Of a DNA stretch of 64,000 nucleotides, positions 52,172 through 61,116 are shown in pieces; within the stretch, counting starts at the first letter, position 1; each line of letters begins with the position of its first letter. The notes beneath the pieces are model-generated. The model was not told the origin of the DNA. It worked only from the letters and a program-made list of their open reading frames with translations, and searched no databases. The stretch is taken from NCBI RefSeq assembly GCF_002150765.1, contig NZ_MUYM01000081.1, positions 1 to 64,000 on the forward strand, written 5' to 3'. This stretch comes from Lentzea kentuckyensis (lineage in GTDB: Bacteria; Actinomycetota; Actinomycetes; Mycobacteriales; Pseudonocardiaceae). The translations under genes and the position numbers were made by a program.

Positions 52172-52585
52172 CTACGTCCTCAGCACGCAGAGCTGTGTGA
52201 GGCGCACACCCGGACGTCGATCCGGACCCTGCCACGGCACTGGCACGGACACGGCGCTCGCCAGGAACAGCCTGGGACCGAGCAGTCCCGCGATCACGAG
52301 CAGGACGGCGAGCAGCACCGCCAGGCAGGCTTCGGACACTCCGCCGAGGTCTTCGAGCAGATCCGGTGCGGCCTCACCGGTGATCGGCACGTCCGCGAAC
52401 ACCTGCGTCCCCACGGTCGTGCACTGTGAGGACCAGGCGACGTCCCGCTCGCACGGCGTGCCCTGAAGCAACGCGATCCCGACGACCAGCGCGAGCACGG
52501 CGAAGACCCGCACGAGGCTCACTCGCGCGATCATCCGCATGCTGCCGGCGCCAGACACGCGCACCAGGCTAGCGGTCACGAACAC
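52172..52585 (-). CDS. Small membrane protein, DUF6153-like
   Basis: This is a 137-residue protein with two membrane segments (residues about 25-42 and 88-110) and an external region containing TPCERD and SSQCTT. It ends in LTQLCVLRT, an ending seen in DUF6153-type proteins of actinomycete metal operons, so this assignment is tentative. Start GTG 52585 lies eight bases after the P-type ATPase stop; a shorter form from ATG 52540 is possible. Confidence 0.6.
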   Translation of the reverse strand: MFVTASLVRVSGAGSMRMIARVSLVRVFAVLALVVGIALLQGTPCERDVAWSSQCTTVGTQVFADVPITGEAAPDLLEDLGGVSEACLAVLLAVLLVIAGLLGPRLFLASAVSVPVPWQGPDRRPGVRLTQLCVLRT

Positions 52586-52592
52586 GCTGCCT

Positions 52593-54626
52593 TCAGCATG
52601 CGTCGCAGCAGCCGGAGTCGCCCTGCTTCGGCGTGCTCGCCACCGTGAGGTTCAGCGCCTGCGGCGTGGTCGGAGCGACTGCGGTGACCTCGGGAAGCGG
52701 AGTGCTCTTGGCGGCACGGATGGCGTTGAGGATGACCAGCACCTCGGCGGACTCGTGCACGAGCACGACAGTGGCCAACCCCAGAACACCGAAGGCGGCC
52801 AACGGAATCAGCACGCCGATGATCGCGAGCGACAGGCCGACGTTCTGCAGCATCACCCGGCGGGCGTGGCGGGCGTGCGCCAGCACCTGGGGCAGGTGAC
52901 GCAGGTCCTCCCCCATCAGCGCCACATCGGCTGTTTCGATCGCCACGTCGGTTCCCATGGCGCCCATGGCGATGCCGACGTCGGCGGTGGCCAGCGCGGG
53001 AGCGTCGTTGACGCCGTCGCCGACCATGGCGATCTTGCGGCCGTTGCGCAGCTGACCGACCAGCGTCGCCTTGTCCTCGGGCAGCAGTTCGGCGTGGACT
53101 GTGGTGATGCCCGCTTTGCCTGCCAGAGCCGTTGCGGTGGCGGTGTTGTCGCCGGTGAGCATCGCGGTGTCGATGTTCAGGTCGCGCAACCTGCTGATGA
53201 CCTCAGCAGCTTCGTCACGCAGTTCGTCTCGGACCGCGACGGCGCCGAGCAGAGTCCCGTCCCGCTCGAGGAGCACCACGGTGGCGCCGGCCTGCTGAAG
53301 CCGGTTGACCTCACCGCGCAGCGATCCGGGATCAACCCAGCCGGGCTTGCCCAGCCGCACCGAGGAACCGTCCAAGGTTCCGGTCAGGCCGTGACCGGGC
53401 ACCGCGGTGACGTCGTCGGCGGCCGGCACGGTGTCCGCAGCTTGCAGGATCGCGCGGGCCAGCGGGTGCTCGCTGCGTGCCTCGAGCGCGGCGGCGGTTA
53501 CCAGCACCTGCTCTCGGGTGCTCTCGCCAGCGGGCAGGACGTCCACGACGCGGGGAGCGTTGCGGGTCAGCGTGCCGGTCTTGTCCAGGGCGACCGTGCC
53601 GATGCGGCCGAGTTCCTCCAGCGCGGCGCCGCCCTTGACCAGCGCACCTTGCCTGCTCGCCGCACCCACTGCGGCGACGACGGTCAGCGGAATGGAGATC
53701 GCCAGCGCGCACGGGGACGCGGCGACGAGCACAACGAGCGCGCGTTCGAGCCACACCATGGGGTCGCCCAGCAGCGCTCCGATCCCAGCGATGAGCACTG
53801 CCAGGATCATGATCGCCGGGACGAGCGGGCGGGCGATGCGGTCGGCGAGGCGCTGCCCGGTGCCCTTGCGGTCCTGGGCCTCCTCGACGATGTGCACGAT
53901 CCGTGCCAGCGAGGAGTCTGAGGCGCGTGCGGCGACCTCGACCTCGATCGCGCCGCCGCCGTTGATCGCGCCCGCGTGCACCGTGTTGCCCGGTCCGGCC
54001 TCGACCGGCACCGACTCGCCGGTGATCGCCGACAGGTCGAGGTTGGTGTGGCCGGTGCGGATGATTCCGTCGGTCGCGGCGCGTTCACCGGGTCGCAGCA
54101 CCATGCGGTCGCCGACCACGAGTTCGTCCGGCGCGACCTGGAGCTCGGTCCCGTCCCGCAGCACCGACGCGGTAGGCGGGACCAGGCCAAGCAGTGCTCG
54201 CAAGCCCCGGCGGGTGCGTGCGATGGCGTAGTGCTCCAGGCCTTCGGCGATGGAGAACAGCACGCCGAGCATGGCGGCCTCGGTGATCTGTCCTAACGCG
54301 ACAGCGCCGATCGCGGCGATCGTCATCAGGGTGGCCACCCCGACCCGGCGACGCAGCAGGTTGCGCACCGCTCCCGGCACGAACGAGGCCGCGCCCACCA
54401 CCGCCGAGGCCAGCGTCAGCCCGTTGCCCACCAGCTCCGCTCCCGTGGAACCAAGCCAGAACCCGGCCGCCAACAGCACCGCGGCGACAGCGGCCAGTTG
54501 CAGCTCGCGGACCTGCCACCAGCTTCCCGACCCCTGCTCGGGACCGTGGTCGTCGACCTGCGGGTCGTCTTGCGCCGTCGTTGTCCTTGAGCGCGGCTCC
54601 TGCGGCCCGCAGCATTCGTCAGCCAC
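52593..54626 (-). CDS. Heavy-metal P-type ATPase (Cd/Zn/Co-type)
   Basis: This 677-residue transporter exports metal ions. The phosphorylated Asp is Asp348 (DKTGT), the actuator motif is ITGESVP, and GDGVNDAPAL is the hinge. The membrane metal site has SPC (Cys306) rather than the common CPC, and a later helix has VLVHESAEV; SPC is the mark of the P1B-4 group, whereas other features resemble Cd/Zn pumps. Cys-rich ends (ECCGPQ at the start, GCCDAC at the end) could hand metal to the pump; no classical N-terminal metal-binding domain is present. The GTG start is three bases after the CadC-like stop, so sensor and pump are co-transcribed. Confidence 0.9.
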   Translation of the reverse strand: MADECCGPQEPRSRTTTAQDDPQVDDHGPEQGSGSWWQVRELQLAAVAAVLLAAGFWLGSTGAELVGNGLTLASAVVGAASFVPGAVRNLLRRRVGVATLMTIAAIGAVALGQITEAAMLGVLFSIAEGLEHYAIARTRRGLRALLGLVPPTASVLRDGTELQVAPDELVVGDRMVLRPGERAATDGIIRTGHTNLDLSAITGESVPVEAGPGNTVHAGAINGGGAIEVEVAARASDSSLARIVHIVEEAQDRKGTGQRLADRIARPLVPAIMILAVLIAGIGALLGDPMVWLERALVVLVAASPCALAISIPLTVVAAVGAASRQGALVKGGAALEELGRIGTVALDKTGTLTRNAPRVVDVLPAGESTREQVLVTAAALEARSEHPLARAILQAADTVPAADDVTAVPGHGLTGTLDGSSVRLGKPGWVDPGSLRGEVNRLQQAGATVVLLERDGTLLGAVAVRDELRDEAAEVISRLRDLNIDTAMLTGDNTATATALAGKAGITTVHAELLPEDKATLVGQLRNGRKIAMVGDGVNDAPALATADVGIAMGAMGTDVAIETADVALMGEDLRHLPQVLAHARHARRVMLQNVGLSLAIIGVLIPLAAFGVLGLATVVLVHESAEVLVILNAIRAAKSTPLPEVTAVAPTTPQALNLTVASTPKQGDSGCCDAC

Positions 54627-54629
54627 GAC

Positions 54630-55040
54630 TCACCCCTCCAGTGTTCTGCTGTCGGCCATGCCCGCGGGCACGACCTCGTCCGTGTGCTCTGCCAGAACCG
54701 CGGCGACCAGCACCCGGCCGCGGCCGGTCAGCGCGTACATCACGAGCCGGCCGTCACGACGGGACGACACCAGTCCGGCGATCTTGAGCTGCCGGAGGTG
54801 GTGCGAAGTCAGGTTCTGCGCCGCGCCGACGACCCACGAGGCGTCACACACGCACAGCTCCCCGCCGGTCAGCAACGCCGCCGCGATCCGCAGCCGCGTG
54901 GGATCACCCAGCGCCCGCGCCGCTGCCGCGGCCGACTCCACCGAAGACAGCTCAGGCAGACCCGTCCGGATCTCCTCGGCGTGCGGCAAGTCCAGGCACA
55001 ACAGGTCACAGGTGTCCCGGCGTTCCTCAGTCACATGCAC
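54630..55040 (-). CDS. CadC-like ArsR-family metal sensor
   Basis: This 136-residue ArsR/SmtB repressor has the four cysteines of CadC-type soft-metal sites: Cys11 and Cys15 near the N terminus and Cys63 and Cys65 in the ELCVCDAS motif on the recognition scaffold. The spacing closely follows S. aureus CadC. Binding of Cd(II), Pb(II) or Zn(II) releases it from DNA. It is the first gene of a six-gene operon. A weak palindrome (aacg-N10-cgtt) at 55046-55063 may be its operator. Confidence 0.9.
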   Translation of the reverse strand: MHVTEERRDTCDLLCLDLPHAEEIRTGLPELSSVESAAAAARALGDPTRLRIAAALLTGGELCVCDASWVVGAAQNLTSHHLRQLKIAGLVSSRRDGRLVMYALTGRGRVLVAAVLAEHTDEVVPAGMADSRTLEG

Positions 55041-55255
55041 ATCCTAACGCTCATTGATACGTTGGAACAGACTTCGGCGGCCTCATATCAACGCCTGTTG
55101 CTATGTCCTCACCGAGAACCCGCAGGACGACCAGGCCGACGGCGACCGGGCGAGGCATCCCAACGTGCGGGATCGGCCTCGTGGTGCCTGGCTATCGTGA
55201 TCGCGGCCCGGAGACGTTCGGGCACGGGGAAACCTGTCTTTCAAAGGACGAGTGC

Positions 55256-56038
55256 GTGGCCTGGCACCAGTACGCGTTCGGCTTCGCCGCGGGATTGTTG
55301 ATCTCTCTGGTGACAGCGCCGGTCGGCGTCTCCGGTGCGGTGTTCCTCTTGCCGGTGCAACTCAGCGTGCTGGCCGTTCCCAGTCCGGCCGTCACGCCGA
55401 CCAACCTGATGTTCAACATCGTGGCCGCGCCCGGCGCTCTGCTCCGTTACCGACGGCACGGTTCCCTGGGCGGTCCGCTGACGCGCCAGCTCATCGCCGG
55501 CACTCTGCCCGGCGTCGTCGTAGGCGCCTTGATCAGGGTCTTCGCGGTACCTGGCGCCCGCGAGTTCAGGCTCATCGTCGCCGCAGTCCTGCTACCTCTC
55601 GGCGTATGGCTGTGCTGGCGAACCGTACGGCCGCGGCATCACGGTCAACGCCGTCAACCGTCGCCCAAGCTCGTCATGACGCTCGGTCTGGTCGCTGGCG
55701 CGGTCGGTGGGATCTACGGGATCGGTGGCGGCTCGATCCTCGGCCCCGTCCTCGTGGGCTTGGGCCTGTCGGTCACAGTTGTCGCACCGGCAGCCCTTGC
55801 CTCGACGTTTCTGACCTCGATCGTCGGTGCGGCAACCTATGCCGTGCTGTCCTTCACCACCTCAGGGGACATCGCACCCGAATGGCTGCTCGGCCTCGCC
55901 TGCGGACTGGGTGGTCTGCTCGGCGGCTACCTCGGCGCCCATCTCCAACCGCGCCTGCCCGACGTCGTGCTGCGGCGCCTCCTCGGCGGACTCGCCATAA
56001 GCCTGGCACTCCTGTATCTCGTCCAGGCTTTCCGCTGA
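55256..56038 (+). CDS. TauE/SafE-type sulfite exporter
   Basis: This 260-residue protein has about eight membrane segments with the two-fold TauE/SafE signature: GVSGAVFLLP near the N terminus and GGIYGIGGGSILGP in the second half. Family members export sulfite, sulfonates or other small anions. GTG 55256 follows aaagga; the longer frame from 55103 is non-coding. Sulfite is the product of the persulfide dioxygenase nearby, so this exporter could complete the pathway. Confidence 0.85.
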   Translation: MAWHQYAFGFAAGLLISLVTAPVGVSGAVFLLPVQLSVLAVPSPAVTPTNLMFNIVAAPGALLRYRRHGSLGGPLTRQLIAGTLPGVVVGALIRVFAVPGAREFRLIVAAVLLPLGVWLCWRTVRPRHHGQRRQPSPKLVMTLGLVAGAVGGIYGIGGGSILGPVLVGLGLSVTVVAPAALASTFLTSIVGAATYAVLSFTTSGDIAPEWLLGLACGLGGLLGGYLGAHLQPRLPDVVLRRLLGGLAISLALLYLVQAFR

Positions 56039-56068
56039 CCACGTCGTGCGAGGCCAGCCGGGACATCG

Positions 56069-56102
56069 CCTGTTGCGGCAGGCATGAGCCCACCGCAACA
56101 GG
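56069..56102. terminator. Bidirectional terminator
   Basis: A perfect 10-bp stem (cctgttgcgg / ccgcaacagg) with a 14-base loop lies between the convergent exporter and cystathionine synthase genes. Confidence 0.7.
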
Positions 56103-56108
56103 CCGAGC

Positions 56109-57308
56109 TCACGCGGCGTTCAGCGCCTGGGCCAGATCGGCGATGAGGTCTTCGGCGTCTTCGAGGCCCACCGACAGGCGGACCAGGCTGTCCGCGATTC
56201 CGCGGCGAGCGCGCTCGGCCGGGTCGAGGCCGTGGTGGGTCGTGGTGATCGGTTGGGTGACGAGGCTTTCCGCGCCGCCGAGGCTGGCGGCGATGCTGAA
56301 GACGCGCAGCCGGTCCACGACCGCTGCGGTAGCGGCTGCGTCGCCGTCGACGAGGAAGCTGAGCATCCCACCGTGGCCGCGCATCTGTGTCTTGATGATG
56401 GCGGCCTGGTCACCGGTGGCCAGGCTGGGGTGGTTGACCCCGGTGACGCGCGGGTGATCGTTGAGGAACTCCGCGACGGCGGTGGCGGCGACGTTCTGCG
56501 CGCGGACGCGGACGACGAGGGTACGGATGCTGCGGGCGAGCAGCGACGCGATCTCCGGGGCGATGACCTGGCCGAGGTTCTTGCGCCAGGTGGCGATCGG
56601 TGTGAGCAGTTCGGCGGGTCCTGCGACGGCACCGGCGGTGAGGTCGCTGTGGCCGCCGAGGTACTTGGTGGCAGAGTGGATCACCAGGTCGGCGCCGTGG
56701 TGCAGCGGGTTCTGGTTGACCGGGGTCGCGAAGGTGTTGTCCACGACGACCAACGCGCCCACGGCGTGTGCATGCTGGGAGATCGTGACGATGTCGAAGA
56801 CGTCGAGGGTGGGGTTGGTCGGGGTTTCGAAGAACACGATCCGGGTGCGGTCGGTCAGCACGGACGGGACCTGATCGACTTCGCCCGCGGTGAGGAACGT
56901 GGTGTCGATGCCGAGCTGGGGCAGGTTCTCGCCGAGGAGTTCGAACGTGCCGCCGTAGACGTCGCCCAGGCACACGATGTGCTCGCCGGTCTTGGTGTGG
57001 GACAGGAAGGTCGCGGCTTCCGCGGCCATGCCGGATCCGAACGCGAGTGCGGCTTGGGCGTCTTCGAGGTCGGCGAGTTTGTGTTCGAGGGAGCGGATGG
57101 TCGGGTTGAGGCCGTAGCGCGTGTAGAGGTTGCCCTCCGCGCGGCCCTCGACGACGTCGAGGAGGTCTGCTGTGGAGTCGAAGGCGAACGTGGAGTGCCC
57201 GTAGAGCGGTGTGTGGATGGCGCCTTGGGGATCACGGACGTCACCGGCGTGGACGCACCTCGTGGACAGGCCGGCGCGACGCTCGGGCGTGGGGTTCGCC
57301 TCGGTCAT
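56109..57308 (-). CDS. Cystathionine gamma-synthase/lyase-family PLP enzyme
   Basis: This 399-residue enzyme belongs to the Cys/Met-metabolism PLP family. The PLP lysine is Lys215 (SATKYLGGH) and the phosphate-binding YTRYG motif is at 62-66. Members catalyse trans-sulfuration, or release H2S and persulfide from cysteine or cystine. It lies at the end of the four-gene minus-strand sulfur operon, so cysteine breakdown is as likely as methionine synthesis. Confidence 0.9.
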   Translation of the reverse strand: MTEANPTPERRAGLSTRCVHAGDVRDPQGAIHTPLYGHSTFAFDSTADLLDVVEGRAEGNLYTRYGLNPTIRSLEHKLADLEDAQAALAFGSGMAAEAATFLSHTKTGEHIVCLGDVYGGTFELLGENLPQLGIDTTFLTAGEVDQVPSVLTDRTRIVFFETPTNPTLDVFDIVTISQHAHAVGALVVVDNTFATPVNQNPLHHGADLVIHSATKYLGGHSDLTAGAVAGPAELLTPIATWRKNLGQVIAPEIASLLARSIRTLVVRVRAQNVAATAVAEFLNDHPRVTGVNHPSLATGDQAAIIKTQMRGHGGMLSFLVDGDAAATAAVVDRLRVFSIAASLGGAESLVTQPITTTHHGLDPAERARRGIADSLVRLSVGLEDAEDLIADLAQALNAA

Positions 57309-57329
57309 GGGCTCCTGCTTTCTGTGGTG

Positions 57330-58478
57330 TCAGCTGGCTGCGGCGACGATGTGGTGTGCGGCCTGGTCGATCTGCTCGGCGGTGCTCCAGCGGCCCAGCG
57401 ACAACCGCAGGGCGCCCAGGCCGCGGTCGGCGGGCATGCCCATGGCCGTGAGCACGGGTGAGGGCTGGTGGTTGCCGCTGTGGCAGGCCGAGCCGGTGGA
57501 GGCGGCGATTGCCGTTGTGGCGTCGAGCAGTTCGTGTCCGGCGATGCCGTCGATGCTGATGTTGAGGGTGTTGGGCAGCCGGGCCGAGCCAGGGCCGTTC
57601 AGGTGGACTCGGCCGGGCAGTGCGGTGGTGAGCCGGTGGTGCAGGCGGTCGCGCAGCTCGCGGATGCGGTCGTGGCCGCCTGATGCGAGGTCTTTCGCGG
57701 CGAGTTCGGCGGCGGTGCCGAGGGCGACGGCGAGAGCGACGTTCTCGGTGCCCGCGCGCAGGCCGTGCTCCTGGCCACCGCCGTACACCAACGGCTCCAG
57801 GGGTACACCGGGCCAGATGCACAGGGCGCCGATTCCCTTGGGTGCGTACATCTTGTGCCCCACCACCGTCACGAGATCGAGCTCGGTCGCGTCGAACTGG
57901 ATCTTGCCGATCGCCTGGGCGGCATCGGTGTGGAACACCACGCCGTACTCGCGGGCGATGCGGGCCAGTTCGTCGATCGGTTGCAGGGCACCGGTTTCGT
58001 TGTTCGCCGCCATGACGGACACGAGGACGGTGCGCGGGTTGATCGCCGCGGTGAGATCGGCCGGGTCGACCAGGCCGTCGGTGTCGACGGGCAGGAACGT
58101 GACCTCCGCGTTGTGCCAGCGGCGCAACGCCTCGCACGCTTGGAGCACGGCGGGATGCTCGGTGGGCTGGGTAATCACGTGCGGCCGGTTGACGCCGGAG
58201 GCGAGCACGGTGCCGCGGATGGCGAGGTTGTCGGCCTCGGAGCCGGACCCGGTGAACACGATCCGCTCAGCTGACGTGCCGAGAAGCGCTGCGACCTGAT
58301 CACGGGCGTGGTCCAGCGCGATGCGGGACTCGCGGCCGTAGTGGTGTGTGCTGGACGGGTTGCCGAACTCCGCGGTCAGGTACGGCAGCATCGACTCGGT
58401 CACCGCTGGATCGATAGGTGTGGTGGCGTTGTAGTCGAGGTAGATCGGTCCGTCGAGGAGTCCACGTGGGACGGTCAC
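57330..58478 (-). CDS. Cysteine desulfurase (IscS/NifS class)
   Basis: This 382-residue class V aminotransferase-fold enzyme moves sulfur from cysteine to an active-site persulfide. PLP lysine is Lys209 (VGHKMYAPKG) and the catalytic cysteine Cys332 lies in STGSACHSG. GTG 58478 overlaps the MFS stop (GTGA). No scaffold protein gene is nearby, so it may supply persulfide for sulfane-sulfur chemistry rather than iron-sulfur assembly. Confidence 0.92.
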   Translation of the reverse strand: MTVPRGLLDGPIYLDYNATTPIDPAVTESMLPYLTAEFGNPSSTHHYGRESRIALDHARDQVAALLGTSAERIVFTGSGSEADNLAIRGTVLASGVNRPHVITQPTEHPAVLQACEALRRWHNAEVTFLPVDTDGLVDPADLTAAINPRTVLVSVMAANNETGALQPIDELARIAREYGVVFHTDAAQAIGKIQFDATELDLVTVVGHKMYAPKGIGALCIWPGVPLEPLVYGGGQEHGLRAGTENVALAVALGTAAELAAKDLASGGHDRIRELRDRLHHRLTTALPGRVHLNGPGSARLPNTLNISIDGIAGHELLDATTAIAASTGSACHSGNHQPSPVLTAMGMPADRGLGALRLSLGRWSTAEQIDQAAHHIVAAAS

Positions 58479-59713
58479 GTGTTGACCTTCCTGTTGGAAT
58501 GGGTTTCGTACATGCGCACGGCGACCACGATTCCGGACAGCGCTGTGAGTGCGGCGACCACCCACACCGCGGCGCGCAGGCCCCAGAGGTCGGCGACGAT
58601 GCCGCCGAGCAGAGCGCCCACCGCAAAGCCACCGTCGCGCCAGAGCCGGTAGACGCCAACCGCTCGCGCACGCCACGCTGGGTGCGCGACGTCGCCGATC
58701 GTCGCCAGCAGGGTCGGGTAGACCATCGCGGTGCCTGCGCCCAGCAGCACGGCCGCCACCAGCCACACCGTGAAGGTGTCGGCGACCGCGACGAGCGCGA
58801 GCGCGGCAGCTTGGATGAGCATGCCTGCGGTGATCAGGTGTTTGCGGCCCCACCGGTCTGACAGCGGGCCGGTGACCAGTTGCCCGAGGCCCCACACGGC
58901 CGGGTAGACGGCGGCCAGGACACCGATCTTGGCGACCGAGAGGCCGGCGGTGGCGAACAGGATCGGGAACAGGCCCCACGCCAGACCGTCGTTGAGATTG
59001 TTCACCATCCCAGCCTGGCTCGCCGCCGACAACGCGGGCTCCCGCAGGCTCGTGCGGGTGAAGATCTCCCGGTCACTCGGCATGCCCTCAGCGGCAGCGG
59101 GGTGCTGTGTCGCTTCAAGCCGGGCGTGTTCTCGGGTCTCCCGCACGGCGAACACGGTCAATCCGATACCGAGGACCACATAGGACAGTCCGAGCAGGAA
59201 CGGTGCCGGCCGCAGGCCGTAGCGGGCGGCGAGATAGCCGGTGGCGAGCGCGGTGACCGCGACGGCGATGTAGCCGGCGGCTTCGTTGAGGCCCATCGCG
59301 AGGCCACGGCGGGACGGTCCGGCCAGGTCGATCTTCATGATCACGGTGGTGGACCAGGTCAGGCCTTGGTTGACGCCGAGCAGCACGTTCGCCGCGACCA
59401 CCCAGCCCCACGACGGCGCCCAGATCAGCATCAGCGGCACGGGGATCGCGGCCAGCCACCCGGCCAGCAGCACCGGGCGGCGCCCGAAGCGGTCGGACCA
59501 GGTGCCCGCGAAGTAGTTGGTGGCGGCCTTGGTCAGACCGAACGCGACCACGTAGGTGAGCACGAACGTATAGCCGGTCAGGCCGAACTCGTCCTTGGCC
59601 AGCAGCGGCAGCACCGCGCGTTCCTGTCCGAGCACACCGCCGACCAGTGCGTTGACCGCGACGAGCAGGCTGAACTGGGCGAGGTTGGCGCGCAGGCCGA
59701 GTTGGAGGCTCAC
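58475..59713 (-). CDS. MFS transporter in the sulfur operon
   Basis: This 412-residue protein has about twelve membrane segments with the MFS motifs SDRFGRRP (loop 2-3) and SDRWGRKH (loop 8-9). It overlaps genes on both sides (GTGA). The substrate is unknown; the setting suggests export of a thiol, sulfite or a metal-thiol complex. Confidence 0.88.
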   Translation of the reverse strand: MSLQLGLRANLAQFSLLVAVNALVGGVLGQERAVLPLLAKDEFGLTGYTFVLTYVVAFGLTKAATNYFAGTWSDRFGRRPVLLAGWLAAIPVPLMLIWAPSWGWVVAANVLLGVNQGLTWSTTVIMKIDLAGPSRRGLAMGLNEAAGYIAVAVTALATGYLAARYGLRPAPFLLGLSYVVLGIGLTVFAVRETREHARLEATQHPAAAEGMPSDREIFTRTSLREPALSAASQAGMVNNLNDGLAWGLFPILFATAGLSVAKIGVLAAVYPAVWGLGQLVTGPLSDRWGRKHLITAGMLIQAAALALVAVADTFTVWLVAAVLLGAGTAMVYPTLLATIGDVAHPAWRARAVGVYRLWRDGGFAVGALLGGIVADLWGLRAAVWVVAALTALSGIVVAVRMYETHSNRKVNT

Positions 59714-61062
59714 CGGCCGCTCTCCAGGCGTCCGCCGGTCGCGTCTGCCCAGTCCTGAGGTCCGCCGGTGAGGACGGCGACGTCGCGGTGTCCTGCCTGT
59801 TCGAGGAGGCTGGCCGCGCCCATAGCGCGCTCCCCGTGGCCGCACATCACGACCAGCGGCTCCTGTGGGACTTCGTCGACGCGGCTGGGCAGGTCACCGA
59901 GTTCGACGTGCTGCGCGCCCGGCAGGTGCCCGGAGGCGAACTCGGGCTCCTGCCGGATGTCCAGGACCGGTCCGCTCACCTGGTCCGGGCCCACCAACCT
60001 GGTTGTGGTCGTGGGAAGTTCGGCGGCAGTCCACGCGTCCATCCCGCCGGCGAGCTCGCCCGCGAGGTCGAGGTAGCCGATCTTGGCCGCCTGCCAGACG
60101 ATCTCCGCCGGGTCCTGGCCAGCGCCACGCACCACGACGAGCGACTGGTCGTGCGGCGCCAGCCAGCCGAGCCACGATGCGAACGCCGGCCGCAGCGGAA
60201 TCGACAGCGCGCCGGGCACGTGCGCGGCGGCGAACTGGTCGAGCGGCCGGACGTCGATCAATCGCGCGCCGTTGGCCAGCAGCCGCCGCACCGCACCAAC
60301 TTCTAGCGGCGGCAGCTCAGGTGTTCCCACCAGAACGCCCTGGCGGTTGATCTCGCCGAGCCGGCGGAAGTACGGCGGGTAGCTGCCCAGTGAGCCGAGC
60401 AGCTCCTTCACGAAGGCGTCCTCGTCAGCCGCACGCAGCAACGGGTTCGTCGCCTTCTCCCTGCCGATCGTGCTGGTTCGGTCCGCGCCAGGCGGAGCCG
60501 AGCAGAACGATCCGGCTCCATGCGTGGGCCAGACCGCCACGTCGTCGGGCAGCTCGGCGAGCCTGCGCAGCGACGCGTACTGAGCGCGAGCGAGCTCCTC
60601 GGTCCGGTCGGGTGAGACGAGGTCGGTGCGGGCGGCAGCGCCGACGATCAGCGAGCCACCGGTGAACACCCCGAGCGGACGGTCGCCGTCGAGCAGCAGG
60701 TACGACAGGTGCTCGTCGGTGTGGCCTGGTGTCCCTAACGCTCGCAGCCGTAAGCCACCGAGGTCGACCTCGTCACCGTCACGCAGCCCGCTATGTGCGA
60801 ACTCGCGGTGCCCGGCCGCTGAGGCGAGCACGCGGGTGTCCTCGGTCGCGGAGAGCTGGCGGGCGCCGGACAGGAAGTCGGCGTGCAGGTGGGTGTCAGC
60901 GGCGAACGCCACGCTCAGCCGACGTCGCTGCGCCGCGCGGCCGATCTCCCTCAGGTCGAGGCTCACGTCGACGACCAGCGCCCGGCCGTCGCCCAGATCG
61001 ACCAGATACGCGGAGTTCCCCAGCCCCTCGTCGACAAGCGAAAGCACCTCAGCCACGGTCAT
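59710..61062 (-). CDS. Persulfide-dioxygenase-like MBL-rhodanese fusion
   Basis: This 450-residue protein joins a metallo-beta-lactamase-fold domain (1-230) to two rhodanese modules. The metal motif is THLHADF (His58, His60, Asp62), with a second His in TPGHTDEH (His114). The Asp that normally completes the iron site of ETHE1-type persulfide dioxygenases is missing (FTGGSLIVG). The first rhodanese lacks a Cys (VVRGAGQ); the second has Cys407 in VMCGHGERA. It likely oxidises persulfide to sulfite, though the altered ligand may change this. It diverges from the ArsR-rhodanese regulator. Confidence 0.85.
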   Translation of the reverse strand: MTVAEVLSLVDEGLGNSAYLVDLGDGRALVVDVSLDLREIGRAAQRRRLSVAFAADTHLHADFLSGARQLSATEDTRVLASAAGHREFAHSGLRDGDEVDLGGLRLRALGTPGHTDEHLSYLLLDGDRPLGVFTGGSLIVGAAARTDLVSPDRTEELARAQYASLRRLAELPDDVAVWPTHGAGSFCSAPPGADRTSTIGREKATNPLLRAADEDAFVKELLGSLGSYPPYFRRLGEINRQGVLVGTPELPPLEVGAVRRLLANGARLIDVRPLDQFAAAHVPGALSIPLRPAFASWLGWLAPHDQSLVVVRGAGQDPAEIVWQAAKIGYLDLAGELAGGMDAWTAAELPTTTTRLVGPDQVSGPVLDIRQEPEFASGHLPGAQHVELGDLPSRVDEVPQEPLVVMCGHGERAMGAASLLEQAGHRDVAVLTGGPQDWADATGGRLESGR

Positions 61063-61095
61063 CGTCTCCTTCCCACATCCAGTGTTCTACACTAT

Positions 61096-61111
61096 TCCAA
61101 GGATGATTGGA
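61096..61111. promoter_or_regulatory. Candidate ArsR operator TCCAA-N6-TTGGA
   Basis: A palindromic pair lies in the 54-base divergent gap, just after a possible plus-strand -10 (tacact, 61088-61093) and overlapping the region before both starts. It is a plausible site for the ArsR-rhodanese protein to control both units. Confidence 0.4.
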
Positions 61112-61116
61112 GAACC

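Noticed and set aside
52969-53921. Plus-strand frames opposite the P-type ATPase gene
   Set aside because: They are shadows of the transporter, whose DKTGT and GDGVND motifs are clear.
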